The position numbers were made by a program, and so were the translations under genes. DNA of 64,000 bases from Immersiella caudata (Eukaryota > Ascomycota > Sordariomycetes > Sordariales > Lasiosphaeriaceae): assembly GCA_030512335.1 (NCBI GenBank), contig JAULSU010000001.1:5456001-5520000 (forward strand), in the 5' to 3' direction. The notes beneath the pieces were generated by a model. That model was given only the letters and a program-made list of their open reading frames with translations, was not told the DNA's origin and made no database searches. Position 1 is the first letter of the stretch. Every line of letters starts with the position of its first letter. This document shows, piece after piece, positions 12,362 to 24,617 of the stretch.

Positions 12362-13372
12362 ATGGCGACCGCAATGATATCTCACTACGCTCCCCAGCAA
12401 CAGACACACTATGGCTACGTACCACCACCCTCGCCGCCGATGGATGAGACTTCCAAGTGCTCGCTCCCTTCAATCTCAAACCTGCTCGGGTTGGCGGATC
12501 AGGGCTCGCCCACATCAGAGACTCACCCTCAGACTCAGCAACGTAGGATAGCCTCCCCAAAAAACAAGATCGGCGAGCATTTGGAGCTAACAGGAATTTT
12601 GCAGCGCAACAACAACAGGTTAAGCCAGAGACTCGACCCAACTCCTCACATTATGGAAACCCAGCCATGATGAGGGCAGCGCTCCCGCCGAGCCCGCCCA
12701 TGTCGTCCGACGCCTCGTTCGAGGGATACAACTCGCCCTCGACCAAGTCCGTCAGCCAGCTCTCGACCACTTCCAATTACTACTTCGAGACGACACCCCC
12801 ACTGAGCCACATGGACGAGAGACACATCGCCGTGCCGCGAGTGCATCAAGTCCAGGCTTCGGCATACCAGCCGCACTTTGCTCCTTCGCCATACATGAGC
12901 CAACCCGCCATGGCCTCGTATTACCCTCCCATGCAGCCTACTCCTCCTCCGCAGCCTCAGATGCAGGGGTTGTATTACCAAAGGCCGCTTCCTCAGGTTT
13001 GTCCTCCGCCGCACCTTGCAAACCAACTGTTGCTAACCAGCTCTGAAGACTTTCCCGCCCATGCCAGTGTCGGTGGCCCTTGCACCCACCTCGGGGGCAA
13101 ACCCTTGGCAACATCACCACTACATTGCGCCCTCCGCGGCGGCATCCTTCCCCCAGTCTCAGGATCGCTACATCTGCCAGACATGCAACAAGGCCTTCTC
13201 TCGCCCGAGCTCGCTCCGGATCCACAGCCACTCCCACACGGGCGAGAAGCCGTTCAAGTGCCCTCACCCTGGGTGCGGAAAAGCCTTCAGTGTGCGAAGC
13301 AACATGAAGCGTCACGAGCGTGGTTGCCACAACTTTGAAAGCAGCAGCAGCGGGTCAGCGCTGGTTTCCTAA
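12362..13372 (+). CDS. C2H2 zinc-finger transcription factor, CSP-1/RfeC-like
   Basis: I model three exons: 12362-12542, 12605-12996 and 13049-13372, giving 298 aa. Intron 1 (62 nt) has a CTAAC branch site and a TTTTGCAG acceptor. Intron 2 (52 nt) has donor GTTTGT and branch CTAAC. Both joints keep the frame and join conserved-looking text. The N-terminus is Pro/Ser-rich with a CSLPSISNLLGLAD block and a repeated PPSPPM element. Two adjacent C2H2 fingers sit at the C-terminus (about residues 228-280): C-x2-C-x12-H-x3-H, linker TGEKPF, then C-x4-C-x12-H-x4-C-type ending in ERGCH. The family acts in the nucleus as a DNA-binding regulator; CSP-1 of Neurospora is a light- and clock-regulated repressor affecting conidial separation and metabolism. 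Assignment to that subgroup rests on the finger sequence and the N-terminal block as I remember them. An ordinary C2H2 factor is the fallback. Confidence 0.88.
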
Positions 13373-16300
13373 TTCAACAACCTCGACCTCTTTCTTCTTT
13401 TGTCATCAACAACAACACCATACACCTGTACACTATTCTTAATTTCGCCCCATGCGCCTGGTTGCAGCATACGGCCGATGGGCACAAACATCGAGCCAAA
13501 CGTATTGATAATCCTGTTCACGGCGGCACTATAAAAAGACGGGCCAGCAACGATATTTGTACGAGGGGGCGCATCACTGATTCGGGATGGCGTATACTCG
13601 GGATTGAGCAAGGGGTTGCTTTGAAACGCACTCGGGATTTGGGGCGGGTGATCCTTCGAGATCTACCTTATTCCCACGGCGGCAGGCGAACGGTTGGGTT
13701 GTTCAGCATTTACATGGGCGTTCTACCATTATGTGTTTTTTTTTTCATACGCGTTGGGGCGGCGGGACAAATGAGATTCGAGAAGCGGGCACAGTCTGAC
13801 TTCGAGTTTGTCGAACCTCCATGTATATAGAATGGGACCGTCTCACGGGGCGATGTGTATCAAAACAGGAAGGAGGAGGCGATTGGAGTGGGAGACACCC
13901 ATTATCCGACACTTCAAAAATAGAAGTCAAAGTCGGATGCGGGCAGGTCCACGAATTGAACACCAAAACGTCAAAGCATGATTCGTTCCCTCTCCTCTTC
14001 TTGCAAGGTGCTAGCTCGTGGCAGAAATGTTTGGAGCAAGTGACTTGTGCGACCAACTCTTACACACGGCCTGGCCAAAGAGATCGTCTAACAGCATTCT
14101 GATGAGGGGGCGAGGAGGGGAAGAGGCGACCGTGCTCCGACCATACAGATCAATTGCATTGTCTCCCCCGTACCTCAACGCAATAGAGGGCAAGTGCACG
14201 TACCGCGCCCGCTGCCGCCGCCCCCACTTTGCTCGGCGATGTGGATTCGGGACCAAGGGCGGACGGGGAACCTTGGGATGTTTCTGAAGTCGGCGATTCA
14301 GTTTTGCTATTACTTGTTCTACACTAGTGTATCTTGACAACCCCGAATGTCCGTAACGCCGGGCTTGATGGGGAAGCACTACGCGGCAAGAGGAATTTTT
14401 TTACTATTGGGGGTTAGGTATGGAGTACAGTAGTTACACATGGTGCATATGATGATCTGCTTTGGTTTCCACTTGGTGCTGAGGCTCGGGGGGGGATGGG
14501 TTGAGTGGGTTGTGGAGACTTGCCAGCGACGAGGTGTCGGGTTTGTGTGTTGGATGTGCTGTGAGTGGCTTCCTTGGGCTGAAAGGGAGTTGCTGAGCGT
14601 GTCCTCCCTTGCTTGCGAGTGCCACAGTGTGCTTCCCACCTATTTCCCGCGTGACGGGAGGAGTTTGTGTGTGTGTATGTGTGTGTGTGTGGGAATCCCG
14701 GTTGGTGGGACCGGGTAATTCTTCTCTCAAAATGATCTCCCTTGTTCTGGAAGAAAGTTTTTGGGGGGGGAGAGGGATTCGTAAGTTGGAGTCTGGGTAG
14801 ACGACTGGCATCATGGGTCTTGGGTTCAATGGTTTGGTTTGTTTATTGCGCGCGTTGACTCGTTCATCCAATATCGGGCGTATTGTTGGATCAAGGGGAA
14901 TCGTTGGTTGTGATGTAGAGTGGATGCGTGACGAAGCAGTCCAGGACATGACGTAAAGTCAGTGGGGTTTGCCCTGGCGTTTTCGTCCAGTCTCTTCGGA
15001 TGGAGGTTTTCACTCTTGTCAGAGAGGTAGGGACTTGAGACCTTCCCTTCTGGGGTTGGGTCAAGTGGATTTGTCACGTTAGCACGAACGACGCCCAACT
15101 TTACTTGAACCGTGGGCGCTGGTTTGCCAGGTCGGGCATATACGATAATGTCAGCTGGCCATCTGGATCGGAAATACTGATCGATGTTTGCGTTGATGCA
15201 CAGGCGAACATTGAAATTGTTTGGACGCAGTTGTCCAAATTGCAGGTTTATGCTGTTGTGCTCGGGCGGGGAACTTGCTCGCTGGTGTCGAGAGGCGGCG
15301 GTGGCTTGAGACATAGCAGGGATTATCGCAGATCATCAGGGTTGGTGGTGGAGAGTGTGGGGCCCGAAGCACGCAAGGATCACCGGCCCACAAGCGCGGT
15401 TTTTCTCTGGAGAGAAATTCCAACGGCACCCCGAGCTTGCGTGGGCGAGCGTTGAAAGGGGTCTAGTTGTGGTCGAGGTTTGTTGTGGGGATCCGAGGTG
15501 TTGGTATCCGAGAGAGCCTCAACTGTGGGACGGCAGGTCGAGTGGGACGGTGTTCATCTCGTGCTGCTGTCGCAGCGGAGGGGTTTCCTTGCTTCTCCTG
15601 TTGCCTGGCTGCTAGTACAATGAAGTACACACCACGACACAATCGCCTCGAATTGAATTGATGATTCGGCCCGCCACCTGCTATGCACGTGGTCTCTAAA
15701 CAGGAAACCACGCGCACAACTGCTGGGTGTGCAGATCATTGCCGGTTCGCTCCGTGGTACTCTGCTGTTAGTCTGTCCAAAACGAAGAACGCCCGCGAAA
15801 TCCGGGTCTGCGGGGTTTTCGTCACGATTGCTTTCTCTTCTAGCGCCCTTCTGGCGGACCCCCCTCATTCGCCGACAACTGTCGATCAGCAGTGCGCCAA
15901 GTCTCGGAATCCTTGCTGTCTCGACCCACCTTGCCCGCAGGGATCTCGAGGATCGTCTGCGGGAACGGGGGCCTCGGGGCCATCCCCTCCCTTGGGATGA
16001 TGGCCGATTGGAGCCCGTCGAAAGCCATCGATGGCTGATGTCATTCAAAGACGCAGGGCACGCCTTTGGAGATGGTATGGGGAGAAAGAACCTCAGCGCC
16101 GTCATCGAATTGGGAAATCAGTTCGGCATGCGTGGCTTTTCATCACGACCTCCACAACCCTCCGCAAGTTGATGCAGCTTATGTGCTCTGTCGCTCTCCA
16201 GGGCCCAACAAGAGGGAATCCCTCGATGGTCCGTCGAGATTCCCTGCTAGCTGTGCGGATTGTCAGCAGGTATCCAAACGGTTCGTTCAGTTTGAGGTTT

Positions 16301-19300
16301 TGGTCCCCGAATAGTAGCCACCACTGGGCGAGTCCCGAGCCCTCTAAGCTATCTATTATAAACCACGCTAACTTCAGCCTCTTCTCCCTAAACCGTGATG
16401 CGGCTTGCAGCGCGCATCCTACTAGGCCGCGAGCAGGCAAGACGGGTCACTCCCAGCAGCAAACACACTAGGGAATGCAGTGAGCGTCGCCCCAAGTCTC
16501 AAGCCGCCAAAGCCACAACAGCCGCTCCTCAAGACCTATTGTTTCATCTGATCGCCACTGGCACAACAACGACAAACCTGCATGCAGCGGAAACGGAAAA
16601 CCATCACCAGGTTTTCGGAAAACATCAATGCGGGCGCCCGGCAAGCCATGCCGTATCGAGTAATCCGGCATTTCAACGTGATGTCGGACGACAGCAGCCC
16701 CTCGGAACTCCTCTCTCCACGTCTGGGAGGAAACACCACAAGCCCGAAGCGAGCCGCCGGTGCGGGCACCCGTGTCAACACCCGTCTGCTGGCGCTGCCC
16801 CTGAGTTGAAACGCTCGGACTCTATTTCCACCTCAAGTCAATCCCTCCAGCTCCCGACTCCCCTTTCCCGCGTGCCTCGGGGGCGGAATGGGCGCCCCGG
16901 AAAATCCAGATCAACGTGATCAGCATCTTAAGGGCGCCTCTTTCGGCCCAGTGTGGAAACGCCGCCCGAATTGATTCTGAAACGATGGCTGGCGCCGCCC
17001 TTCAGCGCTAATGTCAGTGACTGAGAGCGTTCCCAGAGACTCGGGAGCACGCATGGCCCATTGTCCACTGCATTGCCATTGTGTATTTCCGTCGTGTCAT
17101 GCGCCGTCCGATATTCAGATGGGAACGTGCCCCCGTGGCTTAGACGGCGGCAGCAGAGTCACGAAGTTCATCTCGTCTAGAGATCATGCACCCCTGTCCA
17201 CGTTGAGAGCGACGTTTGACAGCGAAACAAAAACCGACATGTCGGGTCCGTTGGGACCAGATGATGCGCAGCAACGCCGTACCTGCAGCTTGTGCAGAGG
17301 CGAAGACGAGGTGAGACACTTGGGACATGATCCCGAGACCAGTGCGCGGCTGTCACCGCGCGGTAGCGAAGAGAAAGGGGAAAGGATCGTAACGTCAACA
17401 GAATAAAATCGTCCTAGCGCTGGGTCTGAGAAGGGTAAGGTGTCAAAAGCACAAGCACATCATTTTCCCCAGTTTGTCTTGGCTTTTCTGGCCTCGAACA
17501 CTCGGCGCGCCGTGCCACGCACCACTGCACTCACCCTGGTAGTTATTGTTGACATGCAGTGATTCGTTGGCCTTGCGCTCCCAGCGAGGCTGGGAGCTGG
17601 GCAACGGCGCACTTCGGGAAGGGCTCGCTCTTGGCTCAGCCTGATGGGGGCTAAAAATGGGGATGTTCGACCGACTTGCGACGTGTGCGCGTTTCAAAGC
17701 CGCGCCGCACCGCTGAGGAGCACCCCCCCCCTTTTTCCCTCGGGAGCGGTTTCGAACGTGACGCGGCATGGCGAGCTGCCGAGCGCATGGAAAACAATGC
17801 CACCGAACGACTGAGCTGAATAAGGGCTCGCTCATCATTGAACCGCCACGGTTCGAATTGCCGCTTTTGTTTTCTTTTAATGTTGGATGCCTTGCCTGGC
17901 CAGAGCATCTCGCTTCGACGGGCAAGCGCCGCAACCAAGCTGGTTTGGGAACGGCATAATGAGAAGCCGGGATGACAGTCATCATAGCATTCAATGCAGG
18001 TTCTGTTATCGAGAAGGGCGAAAGGTTGGGGGAGCGAAAGGAAGGAAAAATACCACGTGTTGGCTGTTCGACTTATAGAGGGCTTGTTATTATCTTCCCG
18101 CTGTGCAAGGAGAAAGAGAGCTGAAGCTGACGCTCTGGTGTTTGCGCGCGCGCAAGGCGAGCGAGACAAGGCGGGGTCAGTGCTGGTGCTGTTGCTGGGT
18201 GCGCTGAAGCCATATTGGCCAGGACGAATCTCGCCGTAACGGGGCTGGTGGTCGATAGTTTGCTTTCCAGTGCTATAGCCATGGCGGATCTATATGCCCA
18301 TATCGGCCCGTTCAGCGGTGACAGGCAGCAAAATTGAGTGAGGCTGGGATGGTGATGGCGAGTCAATGATGTTCTAGCTTGGGTAGTGATCGACTGGTAA
18401 TCATTGACATTTCCGGTAATTCCTTGTGGTACCCATCCGAGGTAGCTGCTCCTCCCCGAATACTCATTATATGCGCCCCTTGATGTTAGTCCGCTTTGAC
18501 TCGGCGATCTCGTGATGACATTTGTATGTTTATGTTGCTATGTAGCCGAGGGAAATGTTTGTGGCGGCCACGATGCCTACCCTGAGCGCGGCGACCCAAA
18601 GGAATGTTTTCTCTGGTGGAGGCAAGGGACTGTGGCTTCTTCATGGTTCACCTGGTCTTCATTTGAGAAGCGTGGCGACGCTTGATTCCAAAAATGCTTG
18701 GGTACACCAGAACGGTGCCCTGCAATTTCATGGTGTCCCCATGCTTGCTGACCTTGTGATAATGATCAGGAGATAGATGATGAAGCCCTGTGCGAAGAGC
18801 CCCGAGGGATAGAACCTGGTGGCCCGCCTGTCGGGCAGTGTGATGAGAGGATTATCGGGGTTTCACTAGGGAGAGTGGATAGCTTGGGCGTGAGTTAATA
18901 CACAGCGGTGCCGGTAACACAAGTGTTGGTCGCCACCCGGCTGTTGGTTCCCATCTGGCGGAGGAGTCTTATATAGTGCCTGGGTGATACACAATTGTTC
19001 CTGGACGTCAAGCCACTTGGGCTTGAAGTTTTGTGAGATGGATGCTCGCCGCAATTCATGTCCGGTAGTGTTGACATGGCACTCTGCAGTGCTTGGGCTT
19101 TGCGTAACTGTTTGACGAGAGTTCCCGCTGCGGGTTGTAGCTGGGCGATTAAGCTCTAGACGAAGTCGAGAGCTGCTCACATGGGCTAACGTCGTCGGAT
19201 GAGAAAGTTTTGATATGCTAGGAGGAGTGCTGCAAGTTCAGATAACCGTAAGAAAAGTCTCAGTAATAGCCCTACACGTAGTGCCACCAAGTTGACCTTC

Positions 19301-19418
19301 AAGCTGTCGGCTCCTTTGTAAACGAGTCACTGGGACTATTAGATTGGAGTGCTTGTGTGATCATACTGTTTTGGGATTGCAATGTCAACACTCCCTTACA
19401 ACGACCAGCACGCAAATC
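13373..19418. other. 6.0-kb gene-poor region
   Basis: I see no gene I can defend between the C2H2 gene and the tRNA. The longest minus-strand frame with a true ATG (14826-15314, 162 codons) has no recognisable domain, no neighbours and no splice support, so I do not call it. The region includes a GT microsatellite and a C9 run near 17723. The first few hundred bases should contain the 3' UTR of the C2H2 gene. Confidence 0.55.
14666..14691 (+). repeat. (TG)n microsatellite, one interruption
   Basis: A TG dinucleotide run of about 26 bases is interrupted once by an A (at 14677). It lies in non-coding DNA. Confidence 0.9.
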
Positions 19419-19512
19419 GGTTGTATAGTGTAGCGATTATCACATCGGATTCTGACTCTGTCCTCCGGTTTCAGTTCTTCCGGGAACCCCCGTTCGATTC
19501 CGGGTACGACCT
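19419..19512 (+). tRNA. tRNA-Gln(CTG) with a 22-nt intron, possibly degenerate
   Basis: The acceptor stem pairs 19419-19425 with 19505-19511 (one G-U), with discriminator T. The D arm is 19428-19443. The anticodon stem TCGGA pairs with TCCGG (19479-19483), and anticodon CTG sits at 19452-19454. The intron is 19456-19477, inserted after position 37 as is usual in eukaryotes. It contains TCAG (19471-19474), complementary to CTGA of the anticodon loop. The T arm is 19488-19504. Departures from a healthy tRNA: the T stem has a C-C mismatch, which also changes the first base of the internal B box. The D loop reads AGCGATTA where AGTGGTTA is usual, so the invariant G19 is A. Removing the intron leaves 72 nt. 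It may be a divergent active copy or a decaying one. Confidence 0.7.
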
Positions 19513-19520
19513 TTTCTTTT
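19513..19520 (+). terminator. RNA polymerase III T-run after tRNA-Gln
   Basis: A T-rich stretch (TTTCTTTT) directly follows the tRNA discriminator base, as expected for Pol III termination. The second run has four T residues. Confidence 0.6.
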
Positions 19521-19876
19521 GCCCACTATCGGACAGTTTCCGGGGCACTCCTTTTTTTTGTGTGTGGACCACTTTAAGCCCTCAACTCCCAGTTGCTGGC
19601 CCAACAGCCGCAGGAGTTCACCTGAAGATGGGTAAGACGCCTTCATCCGTTAAGCTGTGCGGCGGGATGAATGAGCGCACGTAGTTCTGACACGCCGCTC
19701 AGTCGAGGTTACGCCAGTGACTTCGTAACAGACTGCTCCCCAATTCCTTCTGTTGCTGACCGAGACTCCCGCGTTTGACTGTGCCTTTAGTAGTTTGGTT
19801 CGTCGTTCCAGTACAGAGTCTCATGAAATACCCTAGTTATATTAGTTGTGTGGAAACAACGCTCTGTGAGTCCGAC
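19521..19876. other. Spacer between tRNA-Gln and the esterase 3' end
   Basis: This stretch of about 350 bases separates the tRNA from the stop codon of the minus-strand esterase. It should hold that gene's 3' UTR. I see nothing else in it. Confidence 0.6.
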
Positions 19877-21853
19877 TTACTCTGGCCCAGTTGCTTCGAG
19901 CTCCCATCCAAACGTCAATTTGATGAACTGCAGCAAGTGGCTCGCAACTTTGATGGCACCGACATCGCTGGGGTGCCACTGAGGTGCGATGTCATTGTGT
20001 TGCAGTATTCCTGTGGTGTTGAATAGATGGACGAACGGCCTTGTCTTCTTGTTCGTCTGTGACAACTTCTTGCTGGCACCGTCGTAGACAACTGGGTTGC
20101 TCAAGTATTCGTCTGAATTGAACATCTTGATCATATCCCGGACCTCGTTGACGAATCCCTTAGACGAAACAGACGCATACGTGTTACCGGTTTGCGAGAA
20201 GCCGAGCCATAGGGACTGAGATAGCGTCAAAATTTGGTTGTCTCCGCTGAAAATCTGTTTACTTACCATGACGATGACTTGAGCGTTCGGGTACTTGCCG
20301 TGCACTCCCTGGACAATTTTGGTGAGAGCGTCAATGTAGACCGGCGCAGAGACATTATTGTGAGAATTCTGGTCGTTGGTACCGATGTTAATGATGACAA
20401 GGTCACTGGTAAGTCTCTGTCAGTTACCTGTTGAAGATGTCTTCAGGCAACGCAAGTCTCAGGCGCGCTCACGAGACGCCCCTGACACCTAGCAATGCCG
20501 TGAATAGGTAGCTAAAATAGGGAATAAATGGCAATAATGAAAGACTCGGGAAAGGCTCACGCTGCGGGGTGTTTGCTGAAGTCCCATGGCTCTGGGTTGT
20601 CTGCTAAGACGTCAGAATCTATCTCACTGGCCTTCTTTGGGGGCAACCACTCACTCCCATGCGCCTCGGCGGCCCGCCAGCTTGTGTCACTTGTATAAAA
20701 CCACTGATGGACTTGACCGCGAGGGTTGCCCCAGCAGTCTTGGTCAGCCGCTATGATACTATCAGCCCGTTTGCTACGTCTTGGGACCTCGCGTTTCTAG
20801 TGCAGAGACGGCGCCTGTGTGTTGTGCTCTCAGAAAACCCAAGGAAGCGCACTCACCGCATATCCCAGGCTATAGAAGATATCAGCTCATCATTCTCTAT
20901 TTGGGCAATATTAGTTGTATCGGGAGCCTCGAGTGATTTTGACAAACGGAAACAAACCACCCAATTCGCACTTACATAGGCCGTGATAGAGTAGTCGGTA
21001 TTGCCTAATCCAGCGCCGACACCACTGCCCTAATATTAGTACCACGGAAGGAGACCGTCCCATCTGCTCGGAGTGTTGGGGTAGGAAGACCTACTAAGCC
21101 CAGCTCGAAAGTCCTTCATATGATGTGTACATTCCTGCAGCAAGAGAGTCACCAATGACTTCGATCCGCCGAGAAGCGTCGGGTAGCTTGATCAACTTTT
21201 GGCCGTCTCCTACATGTACAGATTCAATCTGCACACCGTACGCCCAGTTCGTAACGCGCATCTCAAATGTCGTGGCTGTAGGAAGTGTCAGAATGCATTG
21301 CACGTTCCGATCAATTTTCGTATCACCGGCCGATGAGCTGCGCTTGCAGCTCCCGAGACAGCAAACAAAAACCAACAGGAAAAGGGAACAAACGGCTGAC
21401 AGGTGCGGTCAAGTCTACACCCGGAGTCTCGGGTCCGACGAGCAAGTGCGTTTGCCCGCCTGTGACATTCGTGAATTGCCAGTCCAAGCCCGAAATGCGA
21501 TACCCGATCAATACGCCGGGGCTTGTCGATGGGCCGAACGTAATGCCAACTTGCGATCCCGTGTAACCAAATTTCAGGCCCGGAGCGCTAGAGATGTTAG
21601 AACCCCTGAATGTCTAAGTGATGCAGGTGACTTACGACCACCAAGAGACAAAATTTGAGTCCCATCGTCCTTGGTAGGAAATCTCCGTCGCGTTCCGCGG
21701 ATAGGTCTTCAACGAGAGGCTAGTCCTGTCGACGGTCGTATTCTTAAAGTCCGTAATTCGCACTTGGCCATTCTGAAGGATCGTAGACTTAACAAATCCC
21801 GAGCCTGAGAGAACGGCAAGGCCGGCAAGGACCAGCCTCGAGACAGACAGCAT
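19877..21853 (-). CDS. Secreted SGNH-hydrolase, CE2-like carbohydrate esterase
   Basis: I model eight exons on the minus strand: 21853-21636, 21587-21394, 21275-21095, 21024-20976, 20869-20857, 20750-20561, 20405-20267 and 20215-19877, giving 440 aa. Each joint has GT..AG ends, keeps phase and restores family text. The protein starts with a signal-peptide-like segment (MLSVSRLVLAGLAVL). A beta-sandwich domain follows (about 25-160, as in carbohydrate esterase family 2), then an SGNH domain. GDSL surrounds the nucleophile Ser in EVIGDSLAAGMYTSYEG. INIGTNDQNSHNN is the block with the catalytic Asn, and QWHPSD carries the catalytic His near the C-terminus. The likely role is de-esterification of plant or fungal polysaccharides outside the cell. 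Exon five is only 13 nt and encodes PGIC. Third codon positions look less GC-rich than in the housekeeping neighbours. CE2 is my best family; a lipase-type GDSL enzyme is the alternative. Confidence 0.87.
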
Positions 21854-24617
21854 TGCTCGTAAGGATGGGCGACCTCTCAGTTTGGACTAAAAGTGTGCGA
21901 TCCGGGCGCTTTGATGCCTGGCTTCGAGTGGGCTGTCCGGCCAAATGCTGAAACTTATACTTTGGTAAACATGTTCGGTCGTAGTATCACGCCGCTCAGG
22001 CATGCTCCGGTCCCAAGCCCCGGAAAAAATATCATTTGTAGCCTTTGAGGAGATGAGGAGTTCGCCAGGCTAATTGACGATTGCGGTGGCTCTTTCCGTC
22101 TGGCCTGCAGGGTGGTGCGGACAGACGGCTGAGAAGTAGCCATCACTGCTTCGCCCGTGGCCGGCAAGCCTTACGTGTGCTGCTAGCCCCGTCGAACTAC
22201 TACTATTCAAGGGTAAGACACGGCACCACGGATATCAACTGCGACTGTCTGGGCTAAAACCTACCTTATTCACCTTTTGAGCTGCAAGAAATGCGGCTGT
22301 TTGGTGGGAACATGGTCCCGGGATCTTAGCTATGGCCGTCTGCTCGGAAGGAACTGCTCCGTTTTCTGGTGTTTTTCTAGCTTCCCTACCTAGAGTTCAT
22401 CCGATCTCCCTTGTGGCGTTGTGCGATCGCTCTCCCACGTGGTGAGCTGCATTGCTCACCGGGAAGGGAAGTCAAGGTGAGCGAAACATGATTCGATCTT
22501 GTCGCCAGGCACATCGGTTCCGAAGGGTGGGCCGTGGAAGGAGGCCGACGTGATACCGGGCATTTTAATTCGGTAATGTGCCCTCTTCGGGCTGCGAGGC
22601 AAGTACGTACGACCATGAGATACCGCAATGGGACCTCAGCGGCAGGAGCGTTTGACACCAGTGGTTTGCCCCAGTGGTTCATCGATCCGATCTCCACGCC
22701 AGGCACTCTGCCAGCTGCCGGCATACCAACGTTTCAGACTTCTCCAACACACCTCCAAGTCACACCCGGGACCTGGGTCTTCCCATTGCGCAAGATTCCC
22801 AGGCGGTGAGGTCCTCATCCTACTTGTTCAATGTGCCCCCAAACTGGCGCGAGACGCCCCAACGTCTTTGTGAGTGGGCGGCTCCAAGTTCAGTGGTGCA
22901 AGGTGATGCTACCGCATCATCCCCAACGTCTCGACAAAGATTGATGAGCAAGAACCATCAAGTTCAACCATTGATATATCGTCGTTGCATATTCTGATGC
23001 TGTTTTTATTGTTAGCTCGATACTTCTTAGCTCCACTGTCGCATTCCCCTCCAACACGCCTTGGGAGATCTTCCTGTGTAGGTACACCTCTGCCGGGGTA
23101 GGTAATAAACGTTTACTTTGGTGTGGAGGGTAAGTAAAAGCGTCCAAGTCAGGTATAGCAGGGGTTTTAGCCAGGGCCGCGCAGGGCAGAAAGTCGCCCG
23201 TGAGGCCCCGAAAACTTTGAGATGGGCCAGTCCAAAGATACCTGACAGGGGGGTATTTTATTTTGGCACGCAACCACAGTGGCTCCGGTATGGCTAAGAC
23301 CAGCTTTCCATTTCCGCAGGGTCTTCCCTCTAGGGCTGATCAGCACCTGCAGCGCCACATCTTAGCCGTATTCTTTCCAAGCGATAGCCCTGGGCAGACA
23401 AGGATTCGCGACGCTAAGGCGACTGTCAACCAGTGGGAGAGGCGTCCCCCCGCTTGAAGTGGGAAACCGAAGAGCTCACCAGACCATCACTTCTCATCTT
23501 CGACGGCCGAGTTTCATTCTCAAGCCGTTGCACGAATCGTCCGGTCTCCCGAAGAAAGCCGGCGAGCCCGACCGCGAACAATTGGGCACGCCGTTAGCTT
23601 GCCGCCTGCCAGAAGGCCGCCTGCCCCCCAATCCAGCAGGTTTCATTGCCTAGCACGCCGGGTGGTCGATGTTATCGATATTAATAATATCCCGCGACTC
23701 CTCGCTCGAGACAAGTCGCTTTTCTCGTGCTATCTGCAGTCTGCACCACCCTGGGCTTGCTTTTTGGCTCAATCCCAGAACGGCGTTGGTTTCCAATCAG
23801 CTGATGCAAATCGGGCGAGGGGGAAGGGGGTGTTCAATCAAGAGCTCACACGGACTCGCACACAGACCCACACTCAACTGCATACCAGACCCGTTCCCAG
23901 CTCGCCGGATTCTCAACTCCGACCGTGCATGTCTCGGGGGGCAATCTTCAGAAGAAGGGCTCCAACTGCACCAAAGGACCAACTCATTGAGGATTCCGCA
24001 ACCTCGTGGAATTCGGAGCGAGCTTGAGAGTCCAGGGCTCGGCAAGTGGAGGGAGCGCGTCCGCCAGCCGTCTCCAGGACCTATCGCCAAAAGTCAGCAG
24101 GAGCTGCATTCAGAAAAAAAAAAAACCCCCCCTGCCCTTCCGGGTCGCTTGCTGCTTCGAGGCAACCCCTCCTGTCATAGTGATTCGTCCCTGACATATA
24201 ATCGTCGCCAACCCTTCACCGATCCGTCTCCCCAGTTTTCCCTTGCCATGGCCATGACCGCTGCGGAACAATGACGCCGTGCGCCGCTCCGGACGTCGCC
24301 GACGCTTTCAAAACCCCCTCTCCGAGCGCAGCGGCGCCGCTGCCGCCTTCTACCCCGCAGCATTTGGCTCCCCCCCTTTGCGCCGACGGACGACAGGATT
24401 GCGCTTCTCCCCTGGGCATCTCTTTCTCCCCCAGTGCGCCGTCCCCAGGCGGGACTCTGCCACTCAGGATCTCCGGCCTTCAAGGTTCGGCCTAGGGCCG
24501 AGTCTCGACCTCCCGCCCGGCCGCCCGTACGGCGACGATCCCGGATCTGCGTCGGCACTGCTACCCACGGCGCATAGAAGCCACGGTTCTACCCCACCTC
24601 GTTGGGCTGGGCCCAAC
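21854..24617. other. Promoter-side spacer between esterase and CNL1 genes
   Basis: This is 2.8 kb between two divergently transcribed genes, so it should contain both promoters. An A12/C7 homopolymer pair lies near 24114-24132. The frame of the downstream gene is open upstream of its ATG to about 24279 but contains no in-frame ATG, so this part is most likely 5' leader. I see no additional gene. Confidence 0.6.

Noticed and set aside
17820..17870. Possible tRNA, because of the GGTTCGAATT element
   Set aside because: No matching acceptor stem or anticodon arm could be drawn upstream.
22534..22873. Overlapping plus-strand frames near a tRNA-like GATTCGATC element
   Set aside because: The surrounding bases do not form acceptor, D or anticodon stems, and the frames have no domain.
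24279..24617. In-frame upstream extension of the CNL1 gene
   Set aside because: It contains no in-frame ATG, and the family block starts directly after ATG 24618.
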